From JAVBMJ01 sp031551275 (GTDB lineage: Bacteria; Bacteroidota; Bacteroidia; Bacteroidales; Rikenellaceae): a stretch of 64,000 nucleotides of DNA. Positions 8,798-17,208 of the stretch are shown in pieces. The notes beneath the pieces were generated by a model that was given only the letters and a program-made list of their open reading frames with translations, searched no databases and was not told the origin of the DNA. The position numbers and the translations under genes are program-made. How positions within the stretch are numbered: position 1 is the stretch's first letter; each line of letters opens with the position of its first letter. The stretch lies in assembly GCA_031551275.1 (NCBI GenBank), contig JAVBNX010000004.1:1-64000 (forward strand), given 5' to 3'.

Positions 8798-11155
8798 ATG
8801 AAAAAAGGGAACGCCCAACGCCTCCCGGCCCTTCTGGGGACGGGCCTGCTTATCCTGGCCGGAACACTCTGTGTAGAAGCCCAAACCGCCTCCGCCCGCT
8901 CGGTCCTGGACCGGATACTGGGCAACGTGGTCAACGAGAAACCCGTGATCCGACAGGGTAGGGTGGTGCTGCCCGACTCCCGCAACGCGGACTACGAGGT
9001 AATCATCGGGGGCAGCTCCAACCAATCGGTCATCGCCACCGACGGGAGCGTCCGCACTCCCCTCGAGACGATGGACGTCCACCTGCTTTACAAGGTGGTC
9101 AACAAAAACGACCCCCAAGACGCCGCCATGTCCAACAGCGAGGACGTCGTGGTTACCGTCCCCGGACAGTACACCCCCGGAAAAAAGGACAACGCCCGCC
9201 CGCAGGTGCTCCCCGGCATCCGCGAGTGGAAGGGCGGGACCGGCACCTTCCAATTTACCCGCCGATCCCGCATCGTTCTGCAGGATGCCTCGATGCGACC
9301 TACCGGGGAACAGATACAATACTACCTCGAAAAGATCGCCCGCCGCCCCATCCAGGTCGTTGTCGGCGAGCCTGCCCGGGGCGACCTCTACTTCTCCCTG
9401 CCCGTGCGCACGGATCTGGGCGCGGAGGGCTACGCCATCGACCTGGGCGAGGTGGTCAGCATCGAGGCCGCCTCGGCGATCGGCAACCTCTACGCCGCGG
9501 TCACCCTCTCGCAGATCCTCTCGCAAAGCCCCGGCCGCGACGAGCTGCCCAAAGGCCTGATCCGTGACTACCCCGCCTACAAGAGCCGGGGCTGCATGTT
9601 GGACGTGGCGCGGATCTACATCCCGTTGGACTACCTGGAGGAGGTAACCAAATACATGTCCTACTTCAAGATCAACGAGATCCAGGTCCACATCAACGAC
9701 GACGGCGGCGAACAGCACGCCAGCTTCCGTGTGGAGAGCAAACTCTTCCCCGCCATCAATTCCGGCCTGAACCCCTCGCAGGTCTATTCGCAGGAGGCCT
9801 ACCGCCAATACCAGAAGACGGCCGCCGCTTTCGGCGTGGACGTGATTACCGAGATCGACTCGCCCGCCCATTGCCGCTTCGTGGCGTTGTACAATCCCGC
9901 ATTCATGCTGGACGACTCCCACATTGACCTAAAGAACGACGAGGCGATCGCCTTTATGAAAAGGCTCTACGACGAGTTCCTGGACGGCGAAGACCCCGTC
10001 TTCCAAAGCAAAACCTTCCACATCGGGGCCGACGAGTACCACCGGGGCCCGACCTACGGCGAGGACTTCAACCGCTACCTCAACACCATGATCGACTACG
10101 TCAATAAAAAGGGCCTCGCCCCGAGGATGTGGGCGTCGCTGGGCGGTGGGGGTTTGGTAGGCCAAACCCCGGTCGACAACCGCGTGACCTGCAACTATTG
10201 GGCCTACTCCTGGGCCGATTTCGACAAGATGGTCAAGGAGGGTTTCCGGGTCCTAAACAACTCCCACGACCTCTACACGGTCCCCGGCCGCCGGACCGCC
10301 TATGACGACTACTTCAAGCTCAAAAAGATGTATTGCGGCTGGGAGACGCCCGATCTGAGCGGAGGCTGGCCCGTGCTCTCGCCCGCCCATCCCCTGCTCG
10401 AGGGGTGCCAGGCCTCGATCTGGTACGACCGCAAGGTCGGCACCTCCGAATTCGACTACTTCGACCGGCTGAAGGACCAGGTCGTCTTTATCGCCGAGAA
10501 GGGCTGGTTCGGGGCCAAGCTGGAGAACCAGAGCTGCGAGGGATTCATGCAGAGGGTGGCCCTGTTCCAGAGCGACGTCCCGGGCGTAAACCCGTTGCGC
10601 AAAGTGGCGAGCAAGAGCGACCTGGTGGCATCCTACGACTTCAAAAGCACAAGCAACGCCGCCGTGAAAGACCTCTCCGGCAACCGCTACGACGCCACCC
10701 TGGAGGGCCTGCAAACCGCAAACGGCGCCCTCCGACTCGACGGCAAGGGCAGCCTCAGGCTCCCCTTCAACGCCATAGGCTTCCCCTACACGGTCAGCTT
10801 CGACCTCTACATCGACCCCGCCACCCCCGCCAAAGCCGTACTGTTCGATGGCTCCGAAGGCACCTTCTACCTCAACTTCGACGGTAAGGGCAACCCCGGC
10901 TACCGGCGCAAGGGCCAGAATTACGTGCTGCCCTGCAACCTCCCTACCGGAGAGTGGCAACGCGTGACCCTGACCTGCGACAAATCGGCCCTGTGCCTCT
11001 ACCTGAACGGCGAAAAGGCCGCCCAGGGCCGCTACCTGGAGGACGCGGAGACGATCCCCGAATCCTCGACCTTCGTGCTGCCTGTCCACAGCATCGGCTC
11101 GGGCGTCACGGGCGAGATGAAAAATTTAACGGTCCACAAGAAGGTTTTGTTCTGA
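8798..11155 (+). CDS. GH20 beta-N-acetylhexosaminidase with C-terminal LamG-like domain
   Basis: A 785-residue exported glycosidase. After the signal sequence comes an Ig-like segment with a repeated-looking region (LDRILGNVVNEKPVI, about residues 35-120), then a GH20 N-terminal alpha/beta domain (about 140-255). The GH20 barrel follows (about 260-600), containing the catalytic Asp-Glu pair in FHIGADEYH near residue 411. The C-terminal ~170 residues (VASYDFKSTSNAAVKDLSG...) form a LamG/concanavalin-like domain that probably binds carbohydrate. Family enzymes remove terminal GlcNAc or GalNAc by substrate-assisted catalysis. Together with the nearby GH88 and GH123-like enzymes it fits host mucin or glycosaminoglycan breakdown, which is inference. 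No lipobox is obvious. Confidence 0.92.
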   Translation: MKKGNAQRLPALLGTGLLILAGTLCVEAQTASARSVLDRILGNVVNEKPVIRQGRVVLPDSRNADYEVIIGGSSNQSVIATDGSVRTPLETMDVHLLYKVVNKNDPQDAAMSNSEDVVVTVPGQYTPGKKDNARPQVLPGIREWKGGTGTFQFTRRSRIVLQDASMRPTGEQIQYYLEKIARRPIQVVVGEPARGDLYFSLPVRTDLGAEGYAIDLGEVVSIEAASAIGNLYAAVTLSQILSQSPGRDELPKGLIRDYPAYKSRGCMLDVARIYIPLDYLEEVTKYMSYFKINEIQVHINDDGGEQHASFRVESKLFPAINSGLNPSQVYSQEAYRQYQKTAAAFGVDVITEIDSPAHCRFVALYNPAFMLDDSHIDLKNDEAIAFMKRLYDEFLDGEDPVFQSKTFHIGADEYHRGPTYGEDFNRYLNTMIDYVNKKGLAPRMWASLGGGGLVGQTPVDNRVTCNYWAYSWADFDKMVKEGFRVLNNSHDLYTVPGRRTAYDDYFKLKKMYCGWETPDLSGGWPVLSPAHPLLEGCQASIWYDRKVGTSEFDYFDRLKDQVVFIAEKGWFGAKLENQSCEGFMQRVALFQSDVPGVNPLRKVASKSDLVASYDFKSTSNAAVKDLSGNRYDATLEGLQTANGALRLDGKGSLRLPFNAIGFPYTVSFDLYIDPATPAKAVLFDGSEGTFYLNFDGKGNPGYRRKGQNYVLPCNLPTGEWQRVTLTCDKSALCLYLNGEKAAQGRYLEDAETIPESSTFVLPVHSIGSGVTGEMKNLTVHKKVLF

Positions 11156-11162
11156 AAAGGCA

Positions 11163-11170
11163 TATCTTTG
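11163..11170 (+). promoter_or_regulatory. -7 box (TATCTTTG) for the beta-propeller gene
   Basis: A perfect TAnnTTTG lies 23 bases before the ATG at 11194. The -33 element is not clear at the usual spacing, so the promoter call rests on the -7 match and position. Confidence 0.45.
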
Positions 11171-11193
11171 GGTAACAAACCCCAAGACCGCCT

Positions 11194-12711
11194 ATGAAAA
11201 AGCTCTTTTTTGCCGCATGGTTCCTTTGCTATGCCGCTGCGACCTCATACGCCCAGACCAAAACCCAAGAGACGATCGGTAAGAACACCCTGACCGGAGA
11301 GGATATCGTAGCCAACAAGTACGAATTCAAGGAGCGGATATCGGATTATTACCTCGACACGACCACCCGTTGCATTACCCTCCAGTTGCGCGGCACATCC
11401 AGGGATGAGAATTTCCAGAGCAGCAGCGGGGAGGTCATCCTGTACGACCTGGAAAACGACCGCACGAAGTGGTCGAAAAAGATCAATTTTCAGACTTGCA
11501 ATGTGTTGCAGAGCGGCAGTGCGATCGTTTTCTCATCCAACAGGAGTTATTGCCTGAACGAGGAAACGGGCAAGAAAAAATGGAAAGCGGACAACCGGAT
11601 CTTCTTCATCGATCCGGCGAGCAACATCGGCATCGGTTCTACCCTCAACCGGAACAGCCGGCTTCAGGGGATCGACCTGGGCAACGGGGAGGTCCTCTGG
11701 AAGCGCGATGTCAGCGCGGAATACGGCTGGAACGGAATGCAATTCCTGAACGATTCCACCGTCCTGTTGACGGCTGCAGGCTTGCAGAGCCTCTCTTTGA
11801 AGGACGGCTCGGGATGGTTCCGTACCTCGGTCACGGGCAAGAAGGACTACACGGGCACCATCGCGGCCAATGCGGCAGGCGTGGCGCTCGGGCTGCTGAC
11901 GGGGACCTTTGTCATAACCACAGGCTACAGCCTGGTCCGCGATTTGGTCTCCAATGTCGTGATCGACAGCACCCGCGTCTATTTCGCCGACGCCCAGGAC
12001 CTGGTTTGCCTCAACCACGACGGCGGGGTCGAGTGGACCGTCCCCTTCCCCAAGCAGACGCTGAGCAAATCCACCCTCTACCAGAGGGGCGACACCCTGC
12101 TGATGGTCAACTGGGGCCACGCCTATATGGGGGCCCGCCAACTCGATTACGGCACCCCCTTCGTGTCCGCCTACAACACCTCGACCGGCGAGCGGATCTT
12201 CGTGTGGAACCTCGGCGAAAAGAAGACCCGGATCGAGCGTTTCATCCACGACGACCGCTCCATCTCCATCCTGGTATCCGACAACAGGCTCGTCCGCTAC
12301 TCCTTGGAGAACGGCGCCATGCTCTCGGAGTGGACCTTCGACGCCGAACAGTACGGCCAGTTGCGTGATTTCGTATCCGAGTACGCCTACCTCAGGACGG
12401 ACGGGGGCTTCCAGCCGCTGCAAGCCGGCAACCCCGGCAAGATCTACCTCGCCGGCCGCGACAACCTGCTCGAACTGGACGACGCCCTGGATACCGTCCG
12501 TGAGATCAGCTTCGACGATCTGTTCATCCACGGCATGGACACCGAAAAATACACCTTCCTCTCGCAAAAGGGAGTAACGACCGTCATCGACGCCGCCCAG
12601 CAGCAGGTCGCAACGTTCAATATGGGCAGCAACGCCTTCCGCATCGGCCAAAAACTCTACGAGGTACAGGGTAACACCCTTGTAGAATTAGATATATCCG
12701 AATTTTATTAG
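11194..12711 (+). CDS. PQQ-like beta-propeller exported protein
   Basis: A 505-residue exported protein with signal MKKLFFAAWFLCYAAATSYAQ. It has repeated beta-propeller blades of the PQQ/quinoprotein-like type, for example YDLENDRTKWSKK, YCLNEETGKKKWKAD, IDLGNGEVLWKRD and YNTSTGERIFVWN. Such propellers usually serve protein or ligand binding rather than redox chemistry, and no PQQ-binding residues stand out. A hydrophobic Gly/Ala segment (AANAAGVALGLLTGTFVITTG, from about residue 226) interrupts the blades and could insert in a membrane or form a loop. It follows the GH20 gene by 38 bases and may be partly co-transcribed. Confidence 0.75.
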   Translation: MKKLFFAAWFLCYAAATSYAQTKTQETIGKNTLTGEDIVANKYEFKERISDYYLDTTTRCITLQLRGTSRDENFQSSSGEVILYDLENDRTKWSKKINFQTCNVLQSGSAIVFSSNRSYCLNEETGKKKWKADNRIFFIDPASNIGIGSTLNRNSRLQGIDLGNGEVLWKRDVSAEYGWNGMQFLNDSTVLLTAAGLQSLSLKDGSGWFRTSVTGKKDYTGTIAANAAGVALGLLTGTFVITTGYSLVRDLVSNVVIDSTRVYFADAQDLVCLNHDGGVEWTVPFPKQTLSKSTLYQRGDTLLMVNWGHAYMGARQLDYGTPFVSAYNTSTGERIFVWNLGEKKTRIERFIHDDRSISILVSDNRLVRYSLENGAMLSEWTFDAEQYGQLRDFVSEYAYLRTDGGFQPLQAGNPGKIYLAGRDNLLELDDALDTVREISFDDLFIHGMDTEKYTFLSQKGVTTVIDAAQQQVATFNMGSNAFRIGQKLYEVQGNTLVELDISEFY

Positions 12712-12810
12712 CAAATTGGTTATCTTAGAGCCCTAAGGGTAGTATTTGTGGTACTACACTGGCCCTTCCGCTGATCTTCCCTTTCTGAACCCTGATAAAA
12801 ACGACAATGT

Positions 12811-13500
12811 ATGGGAACCCGAGCCATCAAGAGTATTATTCTGACCGTCCTCACGCTCCCTATCGCCATGAACCTGTTTGCCCAACAGGACCCGCCCCAC
12901 TTTTTTATGGCGCCGGATTATGACGGCATCAAGCAGGTCATTGCGGATCCCGACTCTGAATTTTATTATCCCCGGCTGATGGAGCGGATGAAGCAATACG
13001 ACACCACATTGACCGTTGCGGATTACAGGGCGCTTTATTACGGTTACAGATACCAGCCCGGCTTTTCCCAGTTTTCCATGCCCGAACAGGACCGCGAACT
13101 GTTAAAATATTACAACAACAGCTACCTGCCCAAAAGGAAATACGACGAGATTATCAAACTTATCGAACAGGCATTGGAGAAAGACCCGTTTTACATACGG
13201 GGACTCAACTTCCTGGGGTATGTATTGCACATGAAGGGAGAAGAGCCACAGGCCCTTAAAACAGCCGACCGGTTCAATAAGGTCGTTCAGGCGATTCTCT
13301 CTTCAGGCGACGGAAAAACTCCCGAAACGAGTTTCCATGTGATCCATGCCGGGCATGAATATGTGGTTATGAACTTTCTGCGCAAGCAGTACGGCAATAG
13401 AAAGTCGTCACGGATCGACAAAGGCATGTGCGATTGCTTTGGCCAGGGCCGCGATCAAATATGCTTCTATGTATCCTATGAGCAGACAGGAGCCTTTTGA
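12811..13500 (+). CDS. DUF4919 exported protein
   Basis: A 229-residue protein with an N-terminal signal (IILTVLTLPIAMNLFAQ). It has the DUF4919 pattern: PDYDGIKQVIADPDSEFYYPRLMERM, then DTTLTVADYRALYYGY near residue 75, then a TPR-like helical stretch with ALEKDPFYIRGLNFLGY. The function of the family is unknown and members are found mainly in Bacteroidota. The C-terminus (CFGQGRDQICFYVSYE) is compatible with the family, so no frameshift is needed. It ends 11 bases from the convergent GH123-like gene. Confidence 0.75.
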   Translation: MGTRAIKSIILTVLTLPIAMNLFAQQDPPHFFMAPDYDGIKQVIADPDSEFYYPRLMERMKQYDTTLTVADYRALYYGYRYQPGFSQFSMPEQDRELLKYYNNSYLPKRKYDEIIKLIEQALEKDPFYIRGLNFLGYVLHMKGEEPQALKTADRFNKVVQAILSSGDGKTPETSFHVIHAGHEYVVMNFLRKQYGNRKSSRIDKGMCDCFGQGRDQICFYVSYEQTGAF

Positions 13501-13510
13501 TCCTGCCTGT

Positions 13511-15271
13511 TTAATTCCCCGCTGAAACTTTCTTGATCAAACTCTCGCCTTTGGTTACCATCGCCTTGGAGTCCGCGCCCGAGGCCAGGGTAAATTGGGG
13601 TAGCAGGGCGTTCAGCCGCGGATCGTCGAGCAGGCGGATCTTCTCGAAGGCCTGGATGCCCTCGCGCAGCATCTCCATGCGGATGGAGGCGACTGGGGTG
13701 GCGGACAGAAAGTTGTTGGAGCGGTAGATCATGTGGAAATCCCCGGCAGCGAATCCGCCGTCCCGCGCGTCGGCGGGGTCGGAGCACCTCCAGTAGTCGT
13801 AGGCCCACCTGAGCGTGCCGTCGTAGCCGTTCGCGGCGGCGTGCCACCCCATCCAGGCCAGCTCGGCCGGGGTGCCGCTTTGGGTAACGTAGTTGCTCGG
13901 CACGATCGAGGAACAACTGGTGTAGAAGGTCTTGACCTGCGAATTCATAAAGCTCTCACGGCCCAAAAAAGTGCTGAAATCGTAGAGCTTCGATTCAATC
14001 TCGGTCGGCATATAGCTTCCGGCCATGCCGATCTTCCACGCCGGGTCGTGCCCGTGCACCAGGTCGATCACTTTTTGCACCAGCTCGTGCGACACCTCGT
14101 CCATGTAGAGTACCGCCTTGGAGAACCACCCCTTGCTCTCGAGGTGGGCCTTGAAGCTATCTAAAAAGTGGAGCCAATAGGCGTTGTAGGGCTCCGAGCC
14201 GATCAAAAAGGTCTCGGTCTTTTCCGCCCCGGTCTTTTCGTCCCGGTAGACGATGTTGGCCGTCCCCGCCGCCCGGTCCACACCGCTGAGCAGGGTAAAG
14301 CAACTGATCTGTTGGGTAATGCCCCACTGCATCATGTGCTCCACCCAAAGGTCGAACCAGGCGTAGTCGTAGCTCATCACGCCGTTCGCGCCCTTGCTCC
14401 ATCGGACCATCGTCTGGCCGGGGAGCATCCCGCCGCTGATGATGGGGGTCGAGATCGCTTTCTGGCCCGCGTCGCCCAGGATGCGGTAGAACGGTTCGAG
14501 GATGGCGAAATGCTGCTCGGAGAAGGGTTCCAACTCCTGGCCCGATTGGAGGATGAACTCACGCAGGTTCCAGGGGAATTGCCACAAATCGAGGTGGAAT
14601 TTCCACTCCGGGGGCGGGGGCAGCGTGCGGTCCAGGACCAGTAATTCCAGCCCCAGGTCGTGCTTCAACTCCCCCTGGCTGAATACCTTGACCGAGCCGG
14701 TGTATTTGCCCGGCACGGCATCGGCGGGCACGTCCACGGTCAGCCACGCCTTGATCGGATCGTCCTTTTCGACCCGGGTAACGGGAGTGTCGCTCAGCGC
14801 GTCGGCCACGTAAATATCCTGGCGGGGATGGCTGGCAAGCCCGCCGCAGTCGAAGGGCTCCTTGTCCCCGAGGACGTAGGTGCAGAAACGCAACCTAACA
14901 GCCGAGGCGGGGATGACCTGCCCGCCGCTGCTCAACTCGCCGACCTGGTAGGTCAAGTTCTCGCAAGGCTCGTTGGTCGTCCACAGGATCAGTTGTTTGT
15001 GGCTCCGCTCATTGCGCCACAGCGTGTCGCACCACGACTTGGCGATCATCCCGGGATAGGTCTGCCCGATGAACTGCTGACCCTTCGTGTAGCGGGTGTA
15101 TTTGCTCTCGAAAGAGGCCAGGAAACCCTCCGCGGGCTTCAGGTGTCTGCCGTCGGAGAGGCTTTTCGCGCAGGAGGCAAAAATAAAAAGCGCCAAAAGG
15201 GCGGAGATCCGGCCGATCTTCCCGGCATCGGGAGCCTTGGCGGTTCGCGTGTGTTGTCGTGTTGTTTTCAT
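13511..15271 (-). CDS. GH123-like (DUF4091-type) glycosidase lipoprotein
   Basis: A 586-residue lipoprotein (LLALFIFASCAK lipobox after an unusually long basic n-region). The N-terminal ~200 residues form a beta-sandwich (QLILWTTNEPCENLTYQV...DVPADAVPGKYTGSV). The C-terminal barrel includes FHLDLWQFPWN near residue 224 and LYMDEVSHELVQKV near 390. The adjacent Asp-Glu pair in the latter resembles the catalytic dyad of GH123 beta-N-acetylgalactosaminidases, to which DUF4091 proteins are related. The role would be GalNAc removal from glycolipids, mucin or chondroitin-type glycans; the exact substrate is not shown. It is convergent with the DUF4919 gene and transcribed alone. Confidence 0.75.
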   Translation of the reverse strand: MKTTRQHTRTAKAPDAGKIGRISALLALFIFASCAKSLSDGRHLKPAEGFLASFESKYTRYTKGQQFIGQTYPGMIAKSWCDTLWRNERSHKQLILWTTNEPCENLTYQVGELSSGGQVIPASAVRLRFCTYVLGDKEPFDCGGLASHPRQDIYVADALSDTPVTRVEKDDPIKAWLTVDVPADAVPGKYTGSVKVFSQGELKHDLGLELLVLDRTLPPPPEWKFHLDLWQFPWNLREFILQSGQELEPFSEQHFAILEPFYRILGDAGQKAISTPIISGGMLPGQTMVRWSKGANGVMSYDYAWFDLWVEHMMQWGITQQISCFTLLSGVDRAAGTANIVYRDEKTGAEKTETFLIGSEPYNAYWLHFLDSFKAHLESKGWFSKAVLYMDEVSHELVQKVIDLVHGHDPAWKIGMAGSYMPTEIESKLYDFSTFLGRESFMNSQVKTFYTSCSSIVPSNYVTQSGTPAELAWMGWHAAANGYDGTLRWAYDYWRCSDPADARDGGFAAGDFHMIYRSNNFLSATPVASIRMEMLREGIQAFEKIRLLDDPRLNALLPQFTLASGADSKAMVTKGESLIKKVSAGN

Positions 15272-15353
15272 ACCCGTAGCTGTTTACAGATAGAACAATC
15301 CACAACGGGTTTACCTTACGCTCCGCGTTCGAAGTCATTCATATTTTTTTTCA

Positions 15354-15361
15354 TATATTTG
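15354..15361 (+). promoter_or_regulatory. -7 box (TATATTTG) for the WG-repeat gene
   Basis: TATATTTG matches TAnnTTTG and lies 19 bases before the ATG at 15381 in an AT-rich stretch. A TTC/TTG-like -33 element is weak. This divergent spacer also serves the GH123-like gene on the other strand. Confidence 0.45.
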
Positions 15362-15380
15362 AAAATAAATTCATTCGAAA

Positions 15381-16490
15381 ATGAATAAATCGTTCGCACT
15401 GTTCTTTCTCGCCCTGCTGTCCGTTTCCTGCGGGACAATGACAATCAGCAAAACCTCGCAGTTTGCCAAATCGCCTTCTCTGGCCACAATGAACGGGGCA
15501 TATTCAAACAGGTCCTGTTACGTTCACGATGGGCAGAAATGGTCAAATTACATATCGATCTTGGACTTCTTCGGCATTGAGGATGAAACAGATGATATTG
15601 CGTTTGCGTTTGAAGGCCCGGACAAGATCAGATTGACTTACTACGCCGATTCAATAAAAAAAGAGGCCGTATTCTACGGCAAGGTCAAAAGGAAATTCAT
15701 CGAAATAACTTTCCATAAGGATCAATTCATCATCCCATTGATATATAGCCGATTTAGTGTCGACAGAATACGGATTGGCGTTTCCGCCGAAGGAAACGGA
15801 TTGGCTGTTGAACGGTTGTGGGGAACCGGAGGCAATTTTTTATTCATCGGAGCAGGGGGCGCGCCGGCAAGCAATTATACATTTGCCCGTGTCAGCCAAT
15901 CCGGCAGCCATACACCTGTGATCGAGGGTGGGAAGTGGGGTTATGCGGATGCTTTATCCGAATATGTGATCCATCCCCAGTATGAATATGCCGCCCGGTT
16001 CGAACAAGGTGTCGCGCGGGTAAAAAGCAATGGGAAGTGGAGTCTGATAAACCGCGACGGAGAAAAAATATCCAGGTGCGAGTATGATTGGATCTCCCCA
16101 ATCGATACGCTGGAGTCGCCTCACTTCATAGTGCAGGTCGGCGGGAAATGGGGTGTGATCAATAGAAATGGGGATCAGATCATACCCACCGAGTGTGATG
16201 AATTGAATCCTTCGTTACGCTATGGATATTCCACCTTCCGTATAGGAGAAAAGTATGGGGTCGCCAGCCGGGAAGGTGTACTTTACCCGGCTGTGTTCTC
16301 AGATGTCAACATGTCGGTTTTATGGCCTAACGGGCCAAATGACCGGGGAATCATAGCGACCGTGCAAAAAGACGGAGAAAAGTATGTGATTGACAAGGAC
16401 GGATACGCCTATGAATTTACCAAATCATTGTTTGCAAATCAGCCGATCAATTGGAAGAATAAAATGAAAATAGGCAATTCCCCGGAATAA
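15381..16490 (+). CDS. WG-repeat lipoprotein
   Basis: A 369-residue lipoprotein (LLSVSCGT lipobox). The first ~170 residues have no recognisable family. From about residue 180 there are WG/KWG repeats of ~35-45 residues: GGKWGYADALSEYVIHPQYE, NGKWSLINRDGEKISR, GGKWGVINRNGDQIIPTE and GEKYGVASREGVLYP. Such repeats form beta-structures at the cell surface or in the periplasm and probably bind other proteins. A promoter-like box precedes it. The gene is AT-richer than its neighbours, which may indicate a different origin. Confidence 0.75.
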   Translation: MNKSFALFFLALLSVSCGTMTISKTSQFAKSPSLATMNGAYSNRSCYVHDGQKWSNYISILDFFGIEDETDDIAFAFEGPDKIRLTYYADSIKKEAVFYGKVKRKFIEITFHKDQFIIPLIYSRFSVDRIRIGVSAEGNGLAVERLWGTGGNFLFIGAGGAPASNYTFARVSQSGSHTPVIEGGKWGYADALSEYVIHPQYEYAARFEQGVARVKSNGKWSLINRDGEKISRCEYDWISPIDTLESPHFIVQVGGKWGVINRNGDQIIPTECDELNPSLRYGYSTFRIGEKYGVASREGVLYPAVFSDVNMSVLWPNGPNDRGIIATVQKDGEKYVIDKDGYAYEFTKSLFANQPINWKNKMKIGNSPE

Positions 16491-16531
16491 CTAAAATGAC
16501 TGAATGTTGCCGGAAGAAGGTTTCGATCTCC

Positions 16532-16951
16532 TCACGGGAATACCGACAACTCTAACTCTTTCAGGTTCTCCCGGAAATAAAAATAGTCGTCGAGGGAATA
16601 CTCTTTTGAGACGACCTTGACCTTCGAATTGAATTTTTCCGGCGCATCGAGCAAATACCGGGTATAGACATACAGGGTATCGTTGCTCGTTTTGTAAAAA
16701 AAGAACTCATCGCCGATTACGTACTTCCGTTTTTCGTTGACACACCCATTGCCATTGGTCGCGATCATCAAGACAATCCCATCCCGCGCCCATGTTTTCT
16801 CTACAAAATAGAGGGTCTCGCGCGGTTTCTCGAAACGGATCTTGGTCGCCTCTACTACGGTCGCTTCGCACTTGACAAAATAGTAGAACACGGCGATCAA
16901 CAGAAAAACCGTTACCGCGATCAGTTTCAGGCATCCCCACAGTGTCCTCAT
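16532..16951 (-). CDS. Small membrane-anchored protein, unknown function
   Basis: A 139-residue protein if it starts at the ATG at 16951. One N-terminal transmembrane helix (LIAVTVFLLIAVFYYFV, residues 8-25) precedes a soluble beta-rich domain with no recognised family. It is the last gene of the minus-strand operon headed by the alpha-2-macroglobulin chimera, 10 bases after the zinc-ribbon gene. The soluble part is expected on the periplasmic side, from the charged N-terminus. The low GC resembles that of the WG-repeat gene opposite. Confidence 0.6.
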   Translation of the reverse strand: MRTLWGCLKLIAVTVFLLIAVFYYFVKCEATVVEATKIRFEKPRETLYFVEKTWARDGIVLMIATNGNGCVNEKRKYVIGDEFFFYKTSNDTLYVYTRYLLDAPEKFNSKVKVVSKEYSLDDYFYFRENLKELELSVFP

Positions 16952-16961
16952 TGTTATCTGT

Positions 16962-17207
16962 TTATTCGTTAATTGTTTGCAATACATCCTCGCTGATTTC
17001 AGAGGAGTAATCGAACCCGTTTTCAACCAGGAGTTTTACAACCGCCCATTTTTTATCGTCGGTTTTTCTTGGCGGTTTAAACTTCTCGGATAAGAACGAC
17101 ATGGGCTTGCCGCAATCAGGGCAAACTTTATTGCGCTTAAACTTAGTGAAATCCGTCCCCTGGCTAAACGCTTTCCGGCAATCCAAACAAACTGATTTAT
17201 ATCCCAT
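16962..17207 (-). CDS. Small zinc-ribbon protein
   Basis: An 81-residue protein with two CxxC knuckles (CLDCRKAF and CPDCGKPM) spaced 18 residues apart, an evident zinc ribbon. The C-terminal half (KKWAVVKLLVENGFDYSSEI) is helical and acidic. The family is not recognised; similar small cytoplasmic zinc ribbons occur as hypothetical proteins in Bacteroidota. The gene begins one base after the stop of the upstream Asp-box protein, so it is in the same transcription unit. Confidence 0.65.
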   Translation of the reverse strand: MGYKSVCLDCRKAFSQGTDFTKFKRNKVCPDCGKPMSFLSEKFKPPRKTDDKKWAVVKLLVENGFDYSSEISEDVLQTINE

Positions 17208-17208
17208 T

